From NCBI GenBank assembly GCA_015680685.1, contig MNCI01036156.1:9766-73765 (forward strand): DNA of 64,000 nt, read 5' to 3'. This stretch comes from Gnetum montanum. Taxonomy: Eukaryota; Streptophyta; Gnetopsida; Gnetales; Gnetaceae. The translations under genes were made by a program, and so were the position numbers. Shown piece after piece: positions 22,150 to 33,170 of this stretch (position 1 is the first letter of the stretch; every line of letters begins with the position of its first letter). The notes beneath the pieces are model-generated. The model did not search any database and was not told the origin of the DNA. It was given only the letters and a program-made list of their open reading frames with translations.

Positions 22150-23330
22150 TATTGACAACAAAAGTAAAGACACTGGAAAAAGGCAAGTTGTCAAACATTT
22201 TGTATATACTCTGCATTTGAATCAGCAATGAAAATTGGAAAAACAACAAGTTATCAGCAATGGTTTTAGAAGAAAAATAGCAAGAGAAGCATCACGAATA
22301 TATCAAAATCTTGCCAATATTAGCACCCAAATCATACAACAGCTCTCCCTGATTCAAAAATTGAATAAAACGAATTCAGAAAGAAAAACGCAAGAAGCCC
22401 TAGGTAAATCTGGGGCAAAGATTTTAGGTAGTTTGAACCCTAAACCACAATTATCATTTGCTCCTAGAACCTACAAAAGAAAAATAAGTTCTCCTTTAAT
22501 AATCCGTAGTATAAGTTCTCCTTTAATAATCCGTAGTATACAGAGAGTGAAGTCTTCACATAAAAAGGCAAAAACGGAATAGGGTTTCTAGCTCGTATTT
22601 GACAGAGCACCAGGGAATGGTAGAGAAATAAACTCCAAGAAAAATGTAGTGCATAACCGTAGCTAACAGAAATCTTAAATCATGATAAACAAGGGCATCC
22701 TACCAAGAATCTGGTCTCAGAAATTTAGTGAACGAAGAGCACACATGGAGGTATCGCCGAGAACGATGGTTGTAATTATTTCCATTATGCCTTTAGCTTT
22801 GCTAGTGTAGGGCGTGTACAGTTTATGCAGAAATTGCCAAGATGCTTAGTAGAGTTTCAAACCTTCTGATACTAAATAACTGTCACTAAAAATAGAGCTT
22901 CAGTGTATCTAGATGAAACCAGTGACTCGGCATTTGCAACTACCGAAGCAAGGATGAATTTGCAGTTGTTCTAGTTACAATACCACACTAGCAAATGGTG
23001 GAATTCTTCATTTCTTTATTGTAGGTCAGAAGCTTGATGATTAACAGCCACATATTTTCTGTTAATTTGAAATGTTTACATAGGAAGGAGTTGGCGTTGC
23101 TCATTATCCCAGTTTTAGTTCAAACATTACTCTTGATGAAACAAGCTCATGCAATAATTTGTGAAAAATACACTGCAGACATCATGATTACAATTTTATT
23201 ATTCCAAAAAGTCAAACATCATCATGATCTAGAGATTTTTCACATAAATTAGGAGTGATAGAAAAATAATAATATAGATAAATGGGTACCAGTTTGGATA
23301 AGTTACTATGGTTGTTTGGGGCCATAAAAT
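22150..23330. other. Low-copy island with leader-like sequence and a 27-base duplication
   Basis: This stretch has no copy elsewhere in the window. A plus-strand open frame (22235-22582, 115 codons) is basic and includes a perfect tandem repeat (ATAAGTTCTCCTTTAATAAT..., about 22488-22541). On the minus strand there are strings such as GAAACCCTATTCC and CTAGGGCTTCTTG, which look like plant gene leaders. It may be host DNA between element B and the next repeat. I cannot assign a gene. Confidence 0.3.
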
Positions 23331-23399
23331 TGAAATATGAATATATTTATGGCCATACCATAATGAGACATGTAGAAACAAAACATGAGTCCTCCATGG

Positions 23400-24640
23400 A
23401 TCCTTAGTCTATCATGATGGTTGCAACTACAAGATATTCATCACCTATAAACATTTAACCCTATGGTAAATATAGCCACTAGATACTTGGCTTCATTTTA
23501 AATTTCCTATAAATGTTGTAATTTCATGACAATTGTAGCCTCTTAATTGAAATGGTGGTTATAACCCCTACAAAGGCCACTTGTCAACTACAACTTTTTT
23601 ATCTTCATGATGACCACTTGAAAACTAAATGGCCACTTATCAACTATAGCTATTTTATCTCTATGGTGGTTATAACCACCCATAATGTTTGTAACTTACC
23701 TCAGCTTCTCATGATGATTGTAACTACCTTGAGGTTACTATAAAATGGCTTCAAGGATAGGGAAGGGGATCTGGGTGGCTGGGGAGAAGAGCATTTGTAA
23801 AGAAGATATTGTGAAAGATTACTTGTAAGATGACTTGTTAAAGACAACATTTCAGCCTCTTTCTCATAGTCTTGTGAGTTATGCTTATTTTTTTTATTCT
23901 ATTTAAATTGTTTAGCTAGTGGTTTAGATAGTATCATGCTTGGCAAGTAATTTTGGGATTTTTAGATTGCTCTTATTGTTCTTGTTGCATGATAGAAAAT
24001 TTCTATTAAAATTTCTCCATAGAAGATCTTGTATTCAAAAACCTTAAGAGAATTTTAGTAGTGAATTTTATTATTGTGCAATGTATAAGAACCACTATTG
24101 AGATTGTTGTAAGAAAGCCTCTACATGTAGTCAAGCCGTTGAACGATTCAATAGTCAAGAGGGTTCAGAAAATCTTTGGTATTTTGATAGGACCAGAATA
24201 GCTTCTTTTATCTTTAAAGTGAATCTCTGTGGTATTTCAATCATAAATTGTCAAGTCTTTTGAAGGTTTTGTTGAATGCAATTATTGACATCCATTATCT
24301 AGCCAAAATAGAGTCTGGTACGTGATAGTTTACGTAGCAATTTTTTTGGGTAGCATAGTAGGATTGTCTTGAAGAAATTGCTTATTTGAGCCTTGGAAGT
24401 TTGAACAATTTGTAGTTATTGAATTGGGATAGCTTTATTGCGAAGTGTTTACTCATATCATTTTATCTTGTTTAAACATTTGAGATCTTTATACAAATCT
24501 GCTTTCTTTTTCTCTTCTTTCTATGTCCATTAAATCTCACTCTATTTCTAGTTTTCTTGTGAAACTATCTCTTTCTCTGGGGAAAATTAGAAGTAGATTC
24601 ACAGTGTTGTGCTCAATTTTTTTTTTGCAAAACTTTATTT
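23400..24640 (+). mobile_element. LTR-like promoter and leader, family 3 (copy 2)
   Basis: Plus-strand counterpart of 1-1321. TATA box CTATAAAATGG at 23738-23748. The following 680 bases align with the minus strand of bases 1-690 with indels. Upstream are degenerate repeats GGCCACTTGTCAACTACAAC and TGGTGGTTATAACCAC (23540-23700). A weak primer-site-like GCAGGTATTATAAGGACC lies near 24650, before the gag-like pseudogene. The 3' end of the LTR is not defined, and no second copy follows on this strand. Confidence 0.55.
23739..23745 (+). promoter_or_regulatory. TATA box of family 3 copy 2
   Basis: GGTTACTATAAAATGGCTTCAAGG; matches the minus-strand site at 679-686. Confidence 0.6.
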
Positions 24641-24897
24641 GTTACAAGCAGGTATTATAAGGACCGCATAGACTAGGCAATTGAACAAATTAGGAACTCT
24701 CAACAACTCACAGTTCTTTGCAAAGTTGGTTGAATCTATTTAAGATAAGTCATTTACAATTTTATAAACAACCCAACCATTTCATTTTTCATGATAGCAC
24801 AAACACATACTCACATTAACTAGTGATTCTATTTGGAAGTATCTAGGCCTTGGTGTTGCCAGAGACTAACAAGCTCTCATTGGCGGTCGCATCTCAA

Positions 24898-26050
24898 ATG
24901 GTCACCAACACTAATGCAAAAATCACTAGATGAAATCAAGGCAAAGATTAATAAGATGATAGAATAGGTGCATAGAAAATATGGATAATATGCTAACAAT
25001 AGTAGAGGTACAACTATGTCAAATCAAAAAACAAGTTAGGACACCACGCAATAATTAGAACAAAGGGTAGAAGATAATAAGAATAAGAACTCAACTATCA
25101 ACTTCACATATCAATGCAACGTCTATTTGTACGATGACCCCAAAGGCCAATGCCTAGTTTTGTTACATTTACGTGAGCATTGGAGAGGAATGTTACATCT
25201 AGATTTCATACAAAAATATTAGGTTCAAGCATAGTGGCAAAAGCCCCAATCATGGGGAGGCCATCACCAACCCAGCCATATCCTTTGAATGTCCGAACAC
25301 CAAATGCTTACTATGTTCAACACCCTATTTCTCCAACTAAATCATCATCATCTACTTCACCTCATCGTTATCATTCTCCAAAATACTATCCACTCATACC
25401 CTCTCCTACAAGGTTGCCACCTCATGTACCTTACACTTTTCCTCAAAAAAAATATTCTCATCCTTCACCTCCTTCTACATTGCCACCAATTGTACCAGAA
25501 GGTTTTGCACCATAGCACAAACCTATGAATACTAGTGATACTATTGTCAATAGTAGTGGAAGTACTCAAAAGCACCATTTCTTTAGGCATGGCCATAGAA
25601 AGAAGCAGCATGATGCTAAATCCACTGCATCTTCCAACCTAGCATAAGTTCAATGCTATGATGCATCCTTCCCCTCGAACTTAACACCTCATGTTACCTT
25701 ATCAAGGCCACCAATCAATACTCCAACAACAATGTGGCCCAATGAATATAACCATAGAGGGGAACACATTGATCCTTGCATGACATCTTACTATCAAGGG
25801 TGCCATAGTGGGGTAGCTCCTTATTCCATGACCCCATCGTATAACCTACCCCACTATGTCTATTATGGTCAAGTGTGTGAACCCCAATATGGGTACATTC
25901 TAACCACCACATGAAAAGACACCCAATGGTTGGGATATGATTGATCCCCAACATTTCCAACATGCATGGATCCACACTTTTCATTTATTCATTCTCACCA
26001 TGATCAAAGATTTAGTTATGGGAGATATCCCCTATTCTAACAAGTAGAAT
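24898..26050 (+). pseudogene. Decayed gag-like ORF, unknown family
   Basis: Starts around ATGGTCACCAACAC (24898). One frame reads SLDEIKAKINKMIE and LEQRVEDNKNKNSTIN, then CNVYLYDDPKGQ; after a frameshift a proline-rich stretch follows (25180-25515: PSPTQPYPLNVRTPNAYYV, YHSPKYYPLIPSPTRLPPH), and then basic FFRHGHRKKQHDAKSTA. A charged, Q-rich N-terminal region followed by a proline-rich linker and basic patch fits a retroelement gag. No gag domain, protease or polymerase motif is recognisable, and stops are frequent. It lies downstream of the family 3 leader and may be its coding region. Confidence 0.4.
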
Positions 26051-27440
26051 TAATAAATATTTTTTCTTTTCTTTAATTTTACAATTTTCTTTCTAGTTTT
26101 TTATTTTTCAACTTGTTCTTTTATCTTTTTGAGTGTAATCTCATTAGTAAATAAAACACTCATGTGACCCATTGGTTGAGGTTTTGTTCTATGCTATCAA
26201 GTCTCGAGTAACTAATTATTTGGATAGCAATCCCATCACATCCACCCAACCATTCTATTAATAAGAGGTTCTACTCTGGGTATGATGATATTCTTAACAT
26301 CATTAAAACTTAAAGTAATTTTGTGCTCATTATACCCAGAGCAAAGAAGGATGGACCAAGAGGGAATGGATAAGGTGTGACATCAAGGGGACTTGTGGAT
26401 TCTCTTTGGTGACATCTATAGGAGTTACCATGTAGCCTAGGTGTACCAAGATCCTTGTAGATTTAATGAAAAATGGGAGTAAGAGTAATAAAGACACTCA
26501 CTCAAGAAAACCAATGCTATTCTAGAGGGTTCCACTAGAAAGACATGCAACCATGCTTGAAGGTAGGAGACTTCTTTGGATTAAGTATTCAAAAAAAAGG
26601 AAAAAAATGAATGATGAAAAGAGAGAGAGAGAAAAGAAAGTGTGTGCTAAAGAGGCCAAGAAAAAAGTGACAAAAAGATCAAGACGAGTGTGCTATAACT
26701 TTCCAATCACTCCTCTATTGAACAAAATGCCAAGTGATCGTACTCCTTGCTATCATGATGCTCTTATGGTTGTCCATCATTGGATGAAACAATGCAATGT
26801 CACTAATTGTAGGAATGGACTTGGTCTTGATTTTGGAGCGATGGGCTAATGACACATTAATCGCATCCTACACTCAGAATTCATTGTGCCCTAGGTCAGT
26901 TACCTCATGCCCCAATCTCTACAATCCCTTCTACAGTTCGCTTCATCTCACTGTCCATGTATTTATGACTTGTGTCTTGTGTAGCATTGAATTCATACCT
27001 CATCACGATGGTACTTACATGTGTGGGTTTTGTGGAGCTGTTGTGGATTACATTTAATCCTTCTAGTGCTTACAGGCATTTTAAGGTGTGGTTACGCAAG
27101 GGAATTATAGGTTGGAACCTACTTTGGGGAGGATCCACTTGTGTGACTTTTGTAATTTGAATTTATTGCACATCATCACATCATTTTATATCCTCCAAGT
27201 ACTACATTACCAATGGTATTCTTTCCCTTATCATCCTTTCGGTTTAACCGTTCCTATGTACCAAAACATGTCCTATTTCCTCATTTGACTTATGAATTTC
27301 ATCATTAGATCCTACTCCATTATACTTTTTATGCCTTCTAGTCTATTTAACAATACCATGGACTATTCACATTGACCTCAAATCTCTTTTTTTTTTGCCT
27401 TAAAATTTGAGAAATTCATCAATTTTTCTAAGTACCCTAT
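26051..27440. other. Stretch without recognised gene
   Basis: T-rich spacer, then scattered short open frames. One at 26553-26849 encodes a lysine/arginine-rich run (KREREKKVCAKEAKKK) and then LLNKMPSDRTPCYHDALMVV; another (26797-27057) has CSIEFIPHHDGTYMCGFCG. These could be remnants of the element beginning upstream, but I recognise no domain. Confidence 0.35.
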
Positions 27441-27545
27441 TTTAAATAGGCCATGATATCAGGTACCTGATATCAGGTCTGACATAATATCAAGGCCATG
27501 CTATCAGGTATGCGATATCAGTTGATAAAAACTATATATATGGAC
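27441..27545 (+). promoter_or_regulatory. GATATC repeats and TATA-like box upstream of element C
   Basis: Within 80 bases: CATGATATCAGGTACCTGATATCAGG, a diverged ATAATATCA, CTATCAGG and GCGATATCAG, then CTATATATATGG at 27532-27543. The 3' LTR of element C has a similar GATATC cluster directly before its TATA box (32330-32422). Position and motif suggest a promoter with tandem palindromic sites. Sequence after the TATA box does not match the 3' LTR, so I do not call a 5' LTR. Confidence 0.5.
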
Positions 27546-28049
27546 CCCCCTACACACATAAACATTAGTTTCAACTATTCACGTGGGGGGAGTTTTTCAA
27601 ATTTTCTTCCATGAATTGTGACTTGTGCACCTCTTTGTAAAATAGCCATAACTTTCTCACTATCGCTCTAATTCCCATTCCGCTTGAACCTACAAGAACT
27701 TGGAGTGTTCAGCCTAGTTGTGGGGGAAGGGTATACTTCAAATCATGCATAAATTTTTCAAAATTCATCAAATCCTATAGGATACTATAAAGGGTAATTG
27801 AGTACAAAAATAATAAACATATTGCCAAAAATAATTTTATCTCCTTACCTACACCGGGAAATTAAATTTTGAAGCCACCTAATTGAATTGGGCCCAATAT
27901 TAAAACTTTTTGGGGACATTTTCATAAAATTAAAATTTCCTAACTCTAAATCACATGAAGTAAGAAATGAATTTACTTGAGGTAAGAAGTACAGTATAAA
28001 TCAAATCTTGTAAGCAACCTTACTAATGATCAACCTTGTGTGATTGTAG

Positions 28050-31000
28050 ATGGCTCCTAAACATGGACAACAAGGAGGACACTCTTAAGGTGTGCCCAAA
28101 TGACCAAGGAGAGGTAGAGACCAAACACTTCCCAAGGAACATGCAATGTAGGAGGCACAATCATTCAACATCCATCAAGAGCCTCCTATTGCTGCACAAT
28201 CAAGACAAGAAAAAGGAGGAATAGCTAAAGGGCCTGAATAGGGACAACATCTCACGTTGTCCCTAGAATGCATGCAAGAAATCCACAAAAGGTCCATGTC
28301 AGAAACTGTGACTGTGGAACTAAACTTTGGACCTTTCACAAAATTTTCTCTTGAGGCTATTAGGGACCAGCTCAAAGGGTCTCCATTATAGCCCTTCTTC
28401 TCTGAAAGTCATGCCTGGTACTTAGGAGAAATGTACCAATTTTGGCATAATAAAGAAGAAGGCACCAGAGTTGACATTGGTGGTGTGTCTGTAGATTTTT
28501 ATGCCAAGGCCATTTTAGAATTGTTAAACCTTTCAAATATAGGGCCAAAATTTGCTCACCTATCCACTTACTTTGATGTTAATGCACGAAGAATTTGGTT
28601 GGACAGGGCATATGGAAAAGAGGAAAAGGCATAGGGGGAATTGACATGGTAAGAAAGAATATATTTCAAAATTGGCACCTATCACATCTTCTAAGTTTGG
28701 TACTTATACCTTAGGGAGATTTTGAGATGATTTGAGGAATGCAAGACAAGGAATTTTGCATTGCCCTTTTCCTATCTCATCAAGAAGTTGTGCAGACATG
28801 CTGGAATTCTGGGGTATAGCAATGACATGCCTAGAAAGGCCCAAAATGCTGCATTCACTGAATTACTAAAGCCACTAGCCCAAAGGAAGAGTGCTAGTGA
28901 GACACTGGAGCTAGAATAAGAATAAACGGTGGGGCCCACTACAACTCAAGCTACAAGGCCTAGCCAACTCCCAAGTACAAGGCCCAATTAACAGCAAGGA
29001 GCATGGCCTAACATGAGCTAGCAAGACCAACTACCATCACTACCATAGGATTATCAACTATCAATGAGCCATCTCAGGGCCATCACTTAGATAGTCAATT
29101 GGGGAAGTCATAATGATGCCAATCTCTTCCACGTCATCGACAATACTGTATGATCCATACTTTCTATAGATCGCACATGAGGTGAGGTGTCCATTGAAAT
29201 AGGAGAAGAGGAGATGCATTGGTCACAAAAAATTTCAAGAAATGTTGCATCCTTCCAAGTGCAACTAGAGACTGGTGAAGGGGATACAATAGTGGTAATG
29301 CAATACCAAGATGTAGCAGGTGAAACACCATGAAATTTCGAGGCCTCGATGGTTTAGCTAAATTTGGCGGTTCAAACAAGGAGTTGCGATAAGGCACGGC
29401 ATGGCGAGTTCCCTTCTCTATTCAAGGTCTGTCCCACCACACTGCGTAGCATGGAAAAAAAATGAACTGCAAAAGATAGGACAAAACGATGGATGCACGA
29501 CAGCAAGTCTTACATTTTTCGAGTTTTCTATGTTCTAAAATCTCAACATTTAGTATATTACGCTGCATTACACGATATAGCATAACGCTACGATATGTAG
29601 CGTAACATCAAAGATAGTCAGCCATAGCATTAAAAAATGGCTAATGGGGGCCATTATACTGTATTACACAGTGCTCCATAATAAGGTCCCGAAAGAGATC
29701 AAAAACAGAGGAAGCATGGAAACAATATTTCAACTTTTGCAATTTCGTCATTTTACGCTGAATTATGCTATGATGTGTAATGCAGCGTAATGCAAGCAAC
29801 GACAAGCATTGGTAGTCTGTACGCCACAATACGCTCTTTAGCATATTACAGCATAATCAAAAGATAGTCTATTACCAAAGCTCAGACGAAGGTAATTTAT
29901 GACGTGCTACGCAGCATAGCGTCACAGGCTTCAACAACGACACATTGAGTCAACGGCATCTTATGAGTTTAGGACATGCATCACTTAAACCGCATTTTCC
30001 TCCTAACCATAACCTTATAAATGCTCTAGTTGACGAAGATCAAAGGGGTGGGTAAAATGAAAATTTTCTCCTTCAAAGGTTGGCATGAGAGCAAAAGAGG
30101 ATCAGTGATCGTGAGACTATCGGAGTTGATTGGCAAGAACCCTTGATTAGAAACAATCGTTTGACAGATATTCTACCCCCGGGGGTCTAACTTCCTTACG
30201 CTGAAATAGGCTAAAATAAGGTAGATTGACCCTTGCTTGTTTCATCTTCTTTCTGGCCGTTGACATGTGCTTTGTCCAAACCGAAGCCCGTCTGTAATCA
30301 TTGTATCCGATATATTGTGTTCATGAATTAAATTTTAGATCTTGTGGTCGTATTCTCTATAAATCTGATTCTTTGCGCCTCATTTATATGGATTTTGGCA
30401 ATTTTCCTACATTTACATCGCTTTCAATTATTTTCTTCGGGATTAACAATATTACATACCCTCATAAAGAGTTGTCATTTTGCCATCAAATTATTACAGA
30501 AATTTTACTAATTAAGTAAGTCCCTGTCTAATCGACAAGACCGTTCAGGGTACCTCAGATTTTTTTCTTTCTCCAGCATGGTCCTCGCACGGATCTAGGG
30601 TTAAACTATGTACACGGACTTTTGTTTAGTATTTCCAGCGACCGACGTTTTTTGTCATTATAGCGGGAGCCGTAGAAGTGGTCACAGACCACATCAAAGA
30701 GTCCTTTAATGTTGCTATTGTGCCACCAGTAGATTTCATAGGAGCACATGATGGTCAAACCCTAGTCGGTGCCTTGATGACTCTTGTAGAGCATGAGGAT
30801 GTTCTTGATCAGTTGCTGAAAATGGGACAAGTGATGATGTCTTTGTTTGACATTTTGCAAGATGTCATACCAATGCAATCAGACCTCATCTCAACCAAAC
30901 GAAAGCTAGTGATGGCAGAGATCAGGGACAAGCATGTAGAGGTCAAGTTGGCAAGACTCTAAGAAAGGCTCATTACCCTGCAAGCTACATAGTGGGACCC

Positions 31001-31797
31001 ATCTCAATTCATCCCAATAGACTAGCTAGACACTTTTAGGATAGATTAGCTTAATAAATTATTGGTGGATAATAAACCAGTGGTGAAGGAGGAGGAGAAG
31101 GCTGATTGGAATACTTCCAAGGCACAAGTGCAAAAATACACGCATGCTAAAGCACTGAAGGGCTTGCAAGAAGAAAATAAATAGCCCTCCATAGAGAATC
31201 TTGAGTTGAACACTATGGAGAAATAGAAAAATGTTCTTGAAGAAAATTTCCAATAGTTATGAGAACAATTGGTCAAGCTCAACTAAGACATGAATCTCTT
31301 AGCTAGAGAGAATCGAACCCTCTCAATGTAGAAGGTACGCACAATCTGTTAGAAGATAGCCATTGAAATAAGTGCATGAAAAAATGAGGCTAAGTGACAT
31401 GAAAAATTAAAAGAGCATTTTAGAGACCAAGTGGGGCTGTATAAGCAAGTCATCGAGAAAGAGATCCAAAGGCCAAGGCCCACATTAACACCTTCAGTGC
31501 TCAACACACTGATTGGTGGGCCATATTGGACACATATGCATCCATCCACCAGGCAAAGCTCAAATGCCAAGACCCACAAATCCAAGATCTTATAGAGTAC
31601 ATGGAATTGACAAACCTACTATATGCCAACCTAGCCATGTTGATTGCAGGATGCCCAAGAATAGAGTTGGAGAAGCAAGTACCTACCACCTATGCCAAAT
31701 ATGAAATAGAATTTGCAGAACACAAGAAAACATTAAAAAGGCTAGAAGTTGCAAATTCTAAATTGGAGGTGGTTAAGGCTAGCTACCAAGGGTAGAA
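28050..31797 (+). pseudogene. Long decayed ORF of element C, interrupted by a solo LTR
   Basis: ATG at 28050 (MAPKHGQQGGHS), preceded by GTGTGATTGTAG. One frame is followed through in-frame stops to 29320, then resumes in the same frame at 30668 after the LTR and one target-duplication copy (1347 inserted bases, a multiple of three), and continues to about 31400. A later frameshift leads to the segment 31526-31795. Visible features: ELNFGPFTKFSLEAIRDQL; FWHNKEEGTRVDIGGVSVDF and AILELLNLSNIG (28431-28560), which recall plant transposon-associated or mobile-domain proteins; then a long charged helical region (30720-31800, with VLDQLLKMGQVMMSLF, KNVLEENF, EFAEHKKTLKRLEVANSKL) likely coiled-coil. 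No protease or RT is present, so the element may be non-autonomous. Function unknown. Confidence 0.6.
29321..30662 (+). mobile_element. Solo LTR of the element A subfamily, with target duplication
   Basis: Starts TGAAACACCATGAAATTTCGAGG and ends GTCATTATA (1342 bases). Flanked by GCAGG (29316-29320) and GCGGG (30663-30667), a one-mismatch 5-base duplication. It aligns with the element A LTR, including a TATA box (TTATAAAT at 30015-30022). The U3 has the same GCATTACACGATATAGCATAACGC-like ladder of AGCGTAA/TACGCT motifs (29555-29930). No internal region follows: the interrupted ORF of element C resumes at once. Confidence 0.88.
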
Positions 31798-31893
31798 AGA
31801 TGTCATGGTAGACTTGGCTTGACAACTTATAGATTATTAGGACTANGCTCTATTCTTGGGCATCCTGCAATCAACATGGCTAGGTTGGCATAT
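31621..31893. repeat. Perfect 46-base inverted repeat bounded by N bases
   Basis: Bases 31621-31666 (ATATGCCAACCTAGCC...) reappear exactly as the reverse complement at 31848-31893. The right arm is delimited by N at 31846 and N at 31894. Everything around it is diverged, so perfect identity over exactly the N-bounded block suggests an assembly or gap-closing artefact; a genuine hairpin is possible but less likely. Confidence 0.85.
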
Positions 31894-32288
31894 NCGTCAA
31901 AGCAAATTAGATGTTTCTGCAACTACCATGTCCATGGGAAGTGCTAAATCCATCAAACATTGGAGCATCAACATGGATGGCATAGGATCCCTAAACTAAA
32001 AAGGAAAAACTCTAGGCACTTATTTAGAGCCACCAAATCTCAAAACCTAGAGCACAAGACAACGTGAAGCAACCCATGGAGAAGCCATCACCACATGGAA
32101 CTACATGAGTTCCAATAAAATTTTTTAATTTTTTGTTTAGGTTCCAATTTTATTCTATTCAATTCTCCATCATGGCATAAATAATTCCTAATCAATCAAT
32201 AATCCCATACGTATCCACTTTGTAATCAATGGGGCTTGTTCTCATTTTGTATGACTCGAGGATGAGTTTTCATTTAGTCATGGAGGTA

Positions 32289-33169
32289 TGATGAATCATG
32301 ATTCATTCGGCTCCGATATTGAACCTGTGATATCTTATCCATGATATCGGGTACGCAATATCATGGCTTGACTAGCGATATCAAATACACGATATCATGA
32401 CTCTTGTGCAAGCCTATAAATACACATGTAGGTGCAAGGGTACAAGGAGTTAGTAGTTTAGTTAGAAGTTGGTTTTCATTTTTAGTTCTTATCAACCCTC
32501 TTTCCCCAGTGCATGCCCACAGTGTGATGATTGTAATTCTACAACACCTTTATTCGAGTGTGATGTACTTGGACATGCCCATGATCAAAAATAAAGATCG
32601 AGATTACTTCATCATTACAGCATTCACTCAGTTTAATTATTTAATTATTATTCATTACTTCCTTAATTAATACTTCTTTACCCTCAACTCCTATCTTTAT
32701 TATTAAATCCAGAATGAGTATGACTTAATCATAAGAATTTAAGTGTGACTACTTGGTATCCTGGTAGCGTACCTAGGATATGCACTTGGTAATTCCAGTA
32801 GTAGTCATACATAAGGTCCAAGATGTTTATAGATGATTAAGGAATGGATGCTATCATACTTAGGCTAGTTTACATTCCCTGCCCCTATGTCCTATTAGCT
32901 TAACTCTCTCTTCCTTTTCCTCTTAGCTTAATTAAATTTATTTTCCATTGCCTCTAGGAGTAGCACTAGTTAGGACCACATCATACACCTCACTCTAGAC
33001 TAAACCATACATGACAAAGCAAATAATAGTCTAGGTGGGAAGACAGTGAACTACGATCAACCTGTAACTATCTAGATACCCCAACTAGCTCATCTGTAGA
33101 GTTCAACCAGATTGTCCGTGAACACTCGTATTCGTATGGTTGAGTATAAGGGTACCTTTCCACTCATCA
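32289..33169 (+). mobile_element. 3' LTR of element C (family 1)
   Basis: Starts TGATGAATCATGATTCATTCGG and ends CCACTCATCA, 881 bases. Preceded by a purine-rich CATGGAGGTA that could be the polypurine tract. TATA box AAGCCTATAAATACAC (32411-32424), with GATATC repeats directly upstream. The downstream half shares TTGGTAATTCCAGTAGT and the end block GGTACC...ACTCATCA with the minus-strand LTR at 2610-3655. So family 1 LTRs keep core and termini but carry unrelated U3 arrays. Confidence 0.7.
32325..32422 (+). promoter_or_regulatory. GATATC array and TATA box in the LTR of element C
   Basis: Copies of (G/T)GATATC at roughly 20-base spacing (GTGATATC, ATGATATCGGG, GCAATATCATG, GCGATATCAAA, ACGATATCATG), then TATAAATA at 32415-32422. 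Even spacing and location directly before the core promoter suggest binding sites for a dimeric factor. This is inferred; the factor is unknown. Confidence 0.55.
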
Positions 33170-33170
33170 A

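Noticed and set aside
25715-25984. Minus-strand 89-codon open frame
   Set aside because: Antisense to the decayed gag-like region, with no homologue in the window and no motif.
27200-28049. 5' LTR of element C
   Set aside because: The GATATC cluster and TATA box resemble the 3' LTR, but no TGATGA start and no match after the TATA box could be seen, so only a promoter is called.
31621-31893. Terminal inverted repeats of a small DNA transposon
   Set aside because: No target duplication, arms are bounded by N bases and perfect only in that block; assembly artefact is more likely.
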